Shown here in pieces: positions 49,294-60,932 of a stretch of DNA of 64,000 bases. Position 1 is the stretch's first letter, and the number at the start of each line of letters is the position of its first letter. The stretch is from NCBI GenBank assembly GCA_028751875.1, contig CM054140.1, forward strand, positions 25,274,646 to 25,338,645. The letters run 5' to 3'. Source of the DNA: Rapana venosa. Its lineage: Eukaryota; Mollusca; Gastropoda; Neogastropoda; Muricidae. The position numbers and the translations under genes are program-made. A model generated the notes under the pieces. It was not told the DNA's origin. It did not search any database and saw only the letters and a program-made list of their open reading frames with translations.

Positions 49294-52200
49294 GTGTGTG
49301 GTGTCTGTGTGTGTGTATGTTGTCTATGCATGAATTTCACACCTGACACATGTCATGTAGCCTACCACGTAGACAGGTTCATAGAAACACAGACAAGTTT
49401 TTCCATACATATCGAAGAATGCACACAAGCTGCAGAAGAAAAAAACCCTTTGAAAATGCATAACCATACACACCAAGACAAAATGCAGTTTTAACTTCAA
49501 GTACATTATGAAGCTGGAGCAACATGTACTTTTTTCCTTTTAAGCAACGGAAGTGAAAAACACAGAGCATCATATTTTTATCAGTAAGCTAAAAAGTAAT
49601 GACATGTTTGCTCAAACCATCAATATCTTCTCATTAAAAGCCAATATCATCACACCAATACTTCTTTGACATAATTTGAACCCATCACTGATGATTTTTC
49701 AAAGATTCTGGGATTTTGTTTTTAATCACTGAATTAAATACATTTTTAAAAACTATTTTACAAGATCTTAAAAAGAAAAAGAAAATATTTTCAATGCCCC
49801 TTCCCCCTACAATACAGGCTCCTCATTCATTTTTTTTTTCAACTTAAAAACTATTCCTAGTTTATTATTCCATGATTCAATCTTAAACTGATTTCAGAGT
49901 GCACCATCACCAAACAGATGGCTTTTCCATTAGATGGTTTTTGTCTTTTTTTTCGTTTTTTTTGGTTTGGTTTTTCTCACCTTCAGCAAAGTTCCTCAGG
50001 GGATCGTCTCCCATCACCCATCCGTTCACGGCCATCACTTTCTCTCCTTCCCTGTCCATCTCTGCTTCAGCCTTCTCCACGTTTCCCTCATGACTTGGCG
50101 GTATCACAAAGTATCTGTAACAAATAGCAATGCACAGCCACCTCATGACCAGCAACTTCTCTGAAAATCTCAAACAGGACACACACCATGACTATACACA
50201 GCATCCATCATCTCTGAAATTCTTGAAACCAAACTTTGTCAGAAAAAAAGAAGTTTCTCATACTGTAACCACAGTTTTCATTTCCCTTCTTCAATTCCAT
50301 GTTAGTGATGAAATTTGCAACCATCTTTTTTTTCAAAGATGGTCCACTCAGGGTAAAATCAGTTCAGGGAGACTCCACTTCACCAGAATAGCTTGCGTAG
50401 CCGACACCATATTAGGCTAGCTAAATTGTGCATGCAGTTTTGCCACAGAATGCGCAGTGCTAAAAACAAGCAATTTGAATGCACAGCAAGGTCTCCTGTG
50501 TGCATGACCTTTATGGCACCCTTGACAATGACGACACTCGTACAGTGACAAATCAAGTCCGTAACTGGAACTGCATACTACACCTAAGTGCTACGGTCAA
50601 CGTGGAAATGACTGAATGTAAAGAAAATGGATCATGAAGAAATGTGTTTAGTTTCTAATAATAATAATCACAGAGGCAGATCATGAACTAACCCATGCAT
50701 CAGAGGCTCATCCTTGGTGACCTGTCCCAAGCAAGGACCATGGTTGGCAACAAAGCGGTAGCGGGCATTGGCGATGAAATTCTCGATGGCTGTGCAGATG
50801 TGGTTCCCCACTTCTCCTTCCTTCTGGCGGTTGAGATGATTCAGGTGCAGGTTCAGGGCTTCGCAGCATTTCTCCACCCTCTCAGCACGACTGAACACGT
50901 TGGGGCTGAAATTATGCCCAAAAAATCTTTCAGTACTCTTTATGACCTCCGTAATACTTCAGCTAGGAGTTTACACATAAAGGAATAATATGCCTGTATT
51001 ATTCAGTTTTTTTTTCTAAATCCTTTATATAAAATTTTTGGTTAATGTTAAATCCCTAAAATAAAGGCAACTTCAAAAAACAATCTTTGCAAATTATCCA
51101 ACAGACCATTTCAGAGCATAAATATACACAATGGCGGAATGCTGTACAGAAAAGAAAACTATACAGAGAGGAATATAAAAGAAAAAAAGAAGGAAAGGAA
51201 AACCATACAAAAGGAGAAGGAATGAAAAGATGAACAAGGAATGAAAAACAAGAACTACCCAACCACCCAACCCTCTAAAAATGGCCACTAAAGGTACCTT
51301 CCTCAGCTGGATCTACAAATTATTTTCAGTCTTTTGAAGCACATCATCGAATCCAAAATTGTTAAGCTTTTCAACCTCTATAACAACATCAGCACTCAGA
51401 AGTTCTTAGATGTAGCTCAAAAAGATTTCATTAGGTCAATGATTTAAAAAGACATAGCTTTTCTTTTGATACCATCACCTCTAAGTTGTTTTATAATTCT
51501 CCTTTTCTCTCATCTCCCCCCACCCCCACCCTTTTTTGTGTGTGTATGTGTGTGTGCATGCGCATGCATGTGTGTGCATACATAATTACAGACACAGAGA
51601 GAGAGAGACAGAGAGAGAGTGAGGGGAGAGAGAGCTCAAGACCTTGCAAAGATATAATTGGTATAAATAACATATGCAAATATTCACACATATTTACCAG
51701 AGATGCAGGGGGAAATATGTTGGGTTTCCCACATGCACATCTTCAGACTTGCACATAACTGGATAAGCATGCAATCTGTACCTTACATTACTTGTTCAAA
51801 AGCACTTTGGTTCATATGCTGAGTGCTTTGATTTGTTGCTTTACAAGATTCAGCGCTATATAATTTCCATACATAATAATAATAATAAAATATGCATGCT
51901 TGTCCACATAGTATTGTGTACATCAGCATATACTGGAGTAGAATTGAAACATGGTTCCAACACAATGTCAAAAAGCATGGGAGTATGCATATTGAGTGAT
52001 GTGTATGCTTGAACAGGGGTGTCCCTTTCAGAGGCTTGAGACAGGTACTGAAAAAATGAGAAGCTAATAAACCAATTACCTCCCCTCCCCAACACACACA
52101 CATGTATACATGCATACACACACATGTATACATGCATGCACACACACACACATGTACACATGCATACACACACATGTATACATGTACGCACACACACACA

Positions 52201-55200
52201 TTCACATTAGGGGGGGGGGGGGGGGGAGAGTTTTCCTGAAATTAAAATCACAAGAAGTAATACCTAAAGTACAGTGACAAAGACTAATCCAAGCATAACA
52301 AAAACAAAAATCTTCGAGCTACTTCAAAACCAGTCTAATCAACTAAGTTTAACCCAGGACACAGCCACAACAAAACTCTTTCTTTCCATAAAACAAATAA
52401 ATTACTAAATTCACTAACGAAAACAAGAAGTAATTGAGAAAGAAAAGAAGGAAGGAGGGATGGAGGAGAGAAGATAAAAATAAATACCACATTCCCACTC
52501 AAGTACTATGTGCATCCCCCAATACGTTCCCTTCCAGTACTACAAGTGCATCCCTAAACCATGTGAAGTAAGCAGTCCTCCAGACAATTAACTGGGACTA
52601 AACAGGTTGCACCAATGATATGAGAGAGGTTAGGACATATCATGGAATGACATACACACTTATCAGACAAACAGAGGTTAGAAGGGTGTATTGTAGAATG
52701 GCATACACTTAAAGAGACAAACCTAAACCCATCTTAAATGTTACTATGAAACAAACAAATTCAGACTGGTCAGTGACTTGACACCTCAGGCTGAAAAGCC
52801 CCCAACAATAACACACAGATGCACATCGTGAAAAATGGCAAAATTAATCCATTTCAAAGACCCCCCCCCCTGTCTTTTCTCTCTTTTTTTTGAATGATAT
52901 GTTTGGTGGGAGAAGGCAGCTGGCAGAAGAACAATACTGTGGTGAAACTATAAAGCAGGGCAACATTTACAACGGAGTTTCAGGCTGCAAAAAGAAACCG
53001 GCTAAACAGAATCTACCTGCAAAGCACTTTCCAGACAACAAAGAGTTCTTCCAACCTACTGATCAAGGTATAAACCCTTGTAAATCTCCTCTTAGCCACC
53101 AAGCCTGCCACACTTTTTGTTAAAAGATACCAAAAGCAAGCTAGACTACTTCAAACCAGCGTGCCATTTGAGCCCCCTCTCCCTCCCCCCTGACCTTTTT
53201 CTTGTACTGTTTGTTCATTTGAATCATTTGGTCACAGTTTTCTTCTCAACTATTTCTGTGCATGCTTTATTCTTCTTCTTTTTTATTTATTTAAAGAAAC
53301 GTCTTTTGGTGTCAGTTAGTTTCGTATGCATTTATTCTAGGGTGGGTTTTTTTTCTTGTATCTTACTGCTTTTGTTTAAGCCAATAAGTTTGAGTTTTAC
53401 TACTAAACTGTAACATACAACAAAACAAGTTTCTAAATCAATATTCATTCTCCTGGTGTTTATGTCTCAACAGAATATGTACATCACCAACAAACCATGC
53501 CCATTCCAAAAATCTCTCATTAAAAGGCAGCACTCTCCGAAACAACCGTCTTCAACACAACAATACAAAACTCTGAACGGCAGGTCTTCCGCTCTCAAAC
53601 CATCATGACGCACCACAACAGGATGGCATCCATCCCCACTGCTCACTTTCCATTCACAAAATGTGTTGTCATGCTGGGATGGGGATGGGGATGGGGGGAG
53701 GGGGGGGGGGGGGGGGGGAGGGGGGATCAGGATATGCTTCATACAAAATCCTATGGATTCTACAGCAAATTCAGCTGGATTGCCTAGACAGACACACAGA
53801 CAGTCAAACATACACATACATACAGACAGACAGGCAGGAAGGTAGACAGACAGATAGATTGGGTAGACATGCATCCAACAATAAAAAACCAATACTGCAT
53901 TCCCAAAGCAAACAAATCAAACAAACAACAACAAAAAGCCCACAAAAAAACATAAGACACAATCCAAAACTACTCATATGCAAGTACATGAGTGACTGAC
54001 TTGAAGCTAAATTCTATTCTACAGCTGAAAGCAATATTAAACGGATGCAAAAAAAAAAAAAAAAAAAAAGGAGGTAAAAACCGGAGCATGTCCAAAACAG
54101 CCACAAAACAAAAACATGGGCTTAATCAACAACAACAACAATCAAAAATTCAGTCAGTACCCGCCAGCGAAGTCACCTTGGCAGCAAGAGTCTCTGCCAG
54201 AAGAAAAAAATAAAGTGCCAGCTTCTCAGTATCAACAACCAATGTCATAGAACAGCTTGGGTACCACACAAGGTCATTTCCTTTCCAGTGAAAAATCAAA
54301 CTACAAAATGGCAGTTTTTGTGTTCAAATCGATATATTGTTCTGCTCCACTCACAAAAAATAACTTCAAAGTACTGCAAAACTTACACAGACAGTTACCC
54401 TGTCTCAAAACATTAAGGACTGCTATCTCCATACATAAATCCCCTGTCTCAAGTCAGTATGATTTGCTGTTTTCATATTAATAACCAGCCTGTCTCAACA
54501 GTAAACATCGCTTTTATTTATTTATGCTTTTTATATCAAGGATAATGGAATAAGCACTCATGTGCTTTTTTACATCTTTCTTTTTTTTTCTTTCTTTTTT
54601 TTTCTTTTATATTGAGGATAATGGAATAAGCACTTATTTGCTTTTTTACATCCAGTCCCCGTGTGTTTGCAGTTTTTGTAAATTCTGTCATCTGTTCCCA
54701 CCGACACACAATGGCCTACTCTTACGAAAAGCGGAACAGGATTTTAATGTGTGCGCAAGATGTTCTGCGTGCGTTCGCACACGGGGCCTCAGTTTAGTCT
54801 CATTCGAAGGACTTTGGGGAAGAGTGGAGTCGGCACTGATGTTAACTCCAGGGGAAAATATCCCCTTGAACGGGAATCGAACCCGAGTCGTCAGATTGCG
54901 AGCACAATGTTCTAACCACTAGGCTATCCCGTTCCAGTTCCTGTGTGTATGCGATTTTGTAAATTTTGTCATATGTTCGCACCGGCACACAATGGCCTAC
55001 TCTTATGAAAAGCGCAACAGGATTTAATGTGTGCACAAGATGTTCTGCGTGCATTCCCACATGGGGCCTCGGTTTATAGTCTAACCTGAAGGACTTTTGG
55101 GGAGAGTGGATCTGCACTGATGTTAACTGCAGGGGAAAAATGCTCTTGAACGGGATTCAAACCCGGGTCATCAGGTTGCGAGCGCAATGTTCTAACCACT

Positions 55201-58200
55201 AGGCTATCCCATCCTCCGTTTTTCACAAGTAGTTACCTTGTTCAAATCAGCGAGTACTGCTATCTTCATAAATACTTACCCCATCTCAAATCAGTAAGTA
55301 CTGCTATCATCATAAACCTTTACCCTGTCTCAAATCAGCGAGTACTGCCATCTTCATAAACCTTTACCCTGTCTCAAATCAGCAAGTACTGCCACCTTCA
55401 TAAACCTTTACCCTGTCTCAAATCAGCGAGTACTGCCATCTTCATAATCCTTTACCCTGTCTCAAATCAGTGAGTACTGCCATCTTCATAAACCTTTACC
55501 CTGTCTCAAATCAGCGAGTACTGCTATCTTCATAAACATTTACCCCGTCTCAAATCAGCGAGTACTGCCATCTTCATAATCCTTTACCCTGTCTCAAACC
55601 AGTGAGTACTGCTATCTTCATAAACATTTACCTGTCTCAAATCAATGAATACTGCCATCTTCATAAACATTTACCCCGTCTCAAATCAGCAAACACGGCT
55701 ATCTTAATAAAGTTACCCATAACTGCCAACCTATCGGAATAAAAAATATATAAATGGCATTATGGTGGGGAGGGAGTGAAAGGAGTGGGGTTGCAACTGT
55801 TTGCCTACTATCAAGGCAGCCACATTGTGACTTCATGAATGATGTCTAAACATGACACCAGTAAGCATGTGTTGCCCTTTCATTAGTAAGTATTAAAAAA
55901 AGGTAAAGGAGTCCCATAACCTATTAGGCCGTAGGGGAGCGAGGCTTCAGAGACCTCACTTCTCTAGGGCCAGCATATTGAGGGCGGCGCCCATCTCCTC
56001 TCCCTCGCTGCTTTACCTTCCCTGACCCTAAAGAGGGCAGGTACCCATTTACAGCTGGGTGAACTGGGGGAACTGTACTGAAGCCAAGGCTCGCAAACGG
56101 TCACCCATCCAACTGGTAACCACGCTCAACGCTGCTTAACTTGGCTGGGAGAAAGTGAGTGCTCCAACCACTGAGCTATCCCGTCCCATAAGTATTACCC
56201 TGTACATAAATAGCTACCTGCTCTCAAATCAGTTAAATACTTTATCTTCGCAAACATGTACCCCCGTCTCACATCAGTAAGCATTGCCATTATCATAAAT
56301 TATAGTTACACTACCTCAAATCATTTCAGAAAATTCAAAAACAGAAATATATCAACATCAAAACAAAAACAAACCAACCAAAACAAAACCAAAAAAAGTC
56401 TGTAGATCTGTAGACCTGCACATATCAATTCCAGTAACCATGTATTTATCAAATTCCTAAACATGCACAGGCCATTCATATCACTAGGGGACGAATAACC
56501 TGCCAGCAGAAACATCTTCCTCAGATTCACAGTGCAACAAGGCATTTAACCTCGACTATGTTTTTCACTCAGTCACTGACTGCCATTCCCAACAGTCTCT
56601 AAACTCTTTCCTTGTTACACAAGATGTCAGAGGTAGGAGAACAACTTTAGAGAGAGAAAAAATATAAGGTGCTCAGTACTCTTTCTTTGTTCAAATGCAG
56701 TTCATTTACTCCACTACCAGCAGTCATCTTGACTTCTCTCGTAACTCCTTGAGGAGTTATTGGGACAGTACTGGCACTGCACAGAAATTTTCCAGTGTGT
56801 CATGGGCAAGCTGACTCTGGCAGAGTCCATCCCTATTCAGGCAACAGCAACAGTGGCCTAACCAAAAATACCTTCAACCCCGGTTTCATTTTCCAGATAA
56901 AACATTCGGTAAAGAAAATCATGGCCATTGTTCTATCAAACTGCTACATAGGAAATGATTTGACTTCTCAACTTGTCTTACTCAAAACACAGCAAGCATT
57001 AAATGTCAAAACAGTAACAGTACTAAAAAATAAATAATAAAACAGGGGAAAAAAAGAAAACCAAACAATTAAACTATGCATATTCTGAAAAGCAAATGAA
57101 TGCCAAAGTGGAAATGCATTACCTGCACATCTTTTCAATCCTTGAGAAAAAGAAGAAAAGAATACAAAAAATGTTTCATGCCAAGGAATGTTTTCTTTTT
57201 TTTTTCTAAATCATGAACAAGCTTGCAGAGATCATTCAGATCAAAAAGTGTGTTTTCCAACACTGTGTAGCAGAATGTTCAATATCTTATCACAAAAAAA
57301 CCAAGGTACATTCTTCTGTGGACATGTTTGCTCTGTGCGTGTGTGTGACAGTGTTTGGGATGCATGTGTGTGTAAATGCATGCATGCATCAGTGCATGTA
57401 CATGCATGTATCTAAGAGCATACATATGCATTTGGCATTTCTGTTTGACATTTTATGTTTTTGGTACACATAAATCCACTGCAGGTAACAAAACTGAGCA
57501 AAACTGTTCTATCTCATTGTACATAAAGAAAAAAATCAAAGTAGCAGGCAAGAATAAAGAAGGAAAACCTTATAATTCAGCTCTGAAAAAATGTAAATCT
57601 TCACATGCTTACAGCAACAAAACCTGCCAAATAATCCCTCATCATCTTCTTTTCTAAAAACAATCATAGGGGTGCAAGAGACCACAGGATCAAAATCACG
57701 GAAGCGGTATTTCAATTTTGTTTCTCCAATACCAGAAGATGGCTCCACATCTCTTGCACTGAACACAGCAGAGTATTCCCAACATCCCCTGGCCCCCATT
57801 CACATGGAAAAAAAAAATTAAAAGGGACAGGGGAGGGGGGGAATGTGAAGCAGCAAGCAGAGCTATAGACCCAAAATATGTCAACAGCAATTCTGATAAC
57901 TCAAGGATCAATCCTCATGTTTGCTTCCATTTTTCATGATCACCAAAAGTAACACAACCCAAAATAGTCTGCATGCAGAAAGCCATCATAAATCAAACTT
58001 TTACTGCTGTACAGCCTAAGCACATTATAGTCCATATCCAAGAAAATTTCAGTTGAATTTCTGACATAAACATTTAATTCTTTTTTTATGAAAAAAAGGC
58101 AAAAATTGTATTTCACTCAAGTGAAATCAAGATGGTGGATGAGAAGGTGAAATGCACTCTACACCCTCCATATATATACAATATATATAGAGAGAGAGCT

Positions 58201-59467
58201 ATTTAATAAAAAGCTTCAATAAAATGAAAGTACAATTCAAAATAGCATAACAAGGAAGGAACAGTTGTCTTCAGTCAATGCCATTATCCTCACTTAACAC
58301 TTCCCTTTATCAGACTTATCTGGACAAACTTGCACCCTTGCCATCAATATACTATAACATACTCTGCACACGCAATAACATGTTTTGCTGCTGAAAAAAC
58401 CTCAACTTCTTCCTCAAGCCCTTTTTCTTGAATACAAGTGAAAACACAGAACAAATTCTTTCTCTACAGATGTCCACTTAAGACAGTTCCAGGAAAAGCA
58501 CAAGACAACATCTTTCTCTATACTATCTATATCCATGCCATAATATAAAAAAAAATAAAAAGATGTCGGATATATTCATGCCAAAAAGAAGGGGAAAAAA
58601 CACTGCCTCTTTCTAAAACTAGCAAAAAGAAACTAGCAAAAGCACTTGATGTTTTAATCTTCTAAAGAAAATGAACCGTCAAAAATGTCTGACTGGGCTT
58701 TACTGATACTATTTTTATTTATAATGATCTTTTCTTTCGGTTATAGATAATGCACAACATCAGTTTCCACAACGATGAAGCATGGCACAAACATGACAAA
58801 ACTTCTTCTCCAGACTGTCACGACAAAACAGGCCACCTATAATTTTTTCTTCTAAAAGATAGACACACCACACAACAAGATTCCACCATACAATATAAAG
58901 AAAACCACTAGCTCTATTTCTCTTTACATTTCTTTTTTAAATAAGAAAACAAAACAAAGAACGACCCTGACTTTCTGAACAACTTACCGGTCTGTGTTGA
59001 AAAGATAGAGGGCCTTATTGAGATCAACAGAGCTCATGTTTCGGCGGTATGCAGGGTCCTGTTTCAGAGTCAACTCGCCCTCAGCTGAAGCCGGTGAGCG
59101 ATTTTCTGTACCACGGGAAAAACAAAACAAAAACAAAGAGTGATGATGAGATCCATTTTCATTAACCTTCAACAAAACCAGAACAAAACCAACCTGATCC
59201 TGTAGATTTTTATAAAATATAATTTACAGTGCACCACAATGACGAGTATCACACACACACACACACACACTATGTCTAAAAATGTCTTTCATGTACTTCC
59301 TGTTTTTGCTTCAATAAGTTGACAACAGAATATTGTGCTCCATTAAGACTTCCCAAAAAATCTTGAATTAAAAAACTAGATACAGATTTTAAAAAAGGAA
59401 ACAGAATAAACCATATCCCACAATAATAGACCACTCATTTTTAATCAATTAATTTTAATTTAATTAG

Positions 59468-59540
<73 letters not shown>

Positions 59541-60227
59541 TTACTTCTTTTTTTTATGTATTCTTTTATATTGAGGATAATGGAATAAGCACTTATGTGC
59601 CTTTTCACATCCAGTCCCCATGTGTATGCGGTTTTGTAAATTTTGTCATCCGTTCCCACCGGCACACAATGGCCTACTCTTTCGAAAAGCAGAACAGGAT
59701 TTAACGTGTGCGCAAGATGTTCTGCGTGCGTTCGCACACAGGGCCTTGGTTTATAGTCTCATCCTAAAGACTTTTGGGAAGAGTGGAGTCTGCACTGATG
59801 TTCTTCTTCTTCTTCGTCGAACGCTCAGACAGCAACTATTGTCTAATATATGAGTGAAAATGCGTCACGCTACCGTTAAGCGCCTGACAAGTCAGGCCCA
59901 GCGCATCCGACTTTGGCACAAGAGAGAATAGTTATCTTTTAAGTTCTTTCTGGAAAAAAGGCAGGAGAATGGACCATGAAGGCAGAAAATAGACAAGAAG
60001 GTGACATAAAGAAAAGGAACAAGGCATAAACAAAGAGAGTGATAGAAAAGAGGAAATTTCTAGCACAGAATTTCCAGAATGTGGGGATGCTATTTATACT
60101 GATAGGACCCTGGCATCCCCTCAGGGGATGCACTGATGTTAACTCCAGGGAAAAATATCCCCTTGAACAGGAATCGAACCCGGGTCAAATTGTGAGCGCA
60201 ATGTTCTAACCACTAGGCTATCCTGTC

Positions 60228-60319
<92 letters not shown>

Positions 60320-60887
60320 TTTGATGCTCTGACAAATTTATTGTCATTGCCCAATGTGGCCTATTGACAAGGGGGGGGGGGGGGGGGGGGTTTACACACG
60401 ACTTTCTTTTGTAAATACAAATAAATACAAGATAAATAACACGATGCATTTAATGAAATGAAAAAGAAGAAAAAAAAAGCTCTCTATGAACGGATACGAC
60501 TTTAAGCTCTGGCATAAACTCAGTTTCAAAATGAGCACAAAGTAATGTCAAGGATAAGAATAAACAGCAAGAACCAAAAACAACTAAAATAATAACAAGA
60601 ACATTCTAGAATGCTATATTAGACCATCCAATGAACTTGTATGTGAAATTTTCAATAAATATTCTTGCTGGAGATTACAGCATAACTATCAATGTTCCCT
60701 TAAGTGTGTCACAAAACGTTGCTGGAGATTACAGAAAATAAATGTTACTTTAGTTTAGTCACAAATGTTAAACTAATTGGTACTTAGCTGTGGTTGTTGT
60801 AATTTCAGTGCTTCAGCAATAACCTTTGCAACAGATTTGATCACAATATCGTCATCATGATGACGATAAAATAGAAAGTGAGAAAGT

Positions 60888-60932
<45 letters not shown>

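Larger units (their letters stand above)
54390..56330. repeat. 44-bp minisatellite interrupted by SINEs
   Basis: Unit of the type CTTTACCCTGTCTCAAATCA + GCGAGTACTGCCATCTTCAT + AAAC, period exactly 44 (for example TACCCT at 55321, 55365, 55409). About 11 units lie at 55220-55720. Degenerate units lie on the far sides of the inserts at about 54390-54507 and 56195-56330, so the SINEs sit inside an older array. Confidence 0.9.
50906..58987 (-). other. AGL 8.1-kb intron between exons D and E
   Basis: Largest intron in the window. Contains short (CA)n, poly-G and (AAC)n runs, the ATATAGCGCT repeat, and the 44-bp minisatellite split by SINEs. 56.4-58.98 kb shows only AT-rich single-copy-looking sequence. 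No second gene recognised on either strand. Confidence 0.75.

Noticed and set aside
48845..49349. Thr/His-rich - strand and Cys/Val-rich + strand frames
   Set aside because: Translation of GT/CA dinucleotide tract in an AGL intron.
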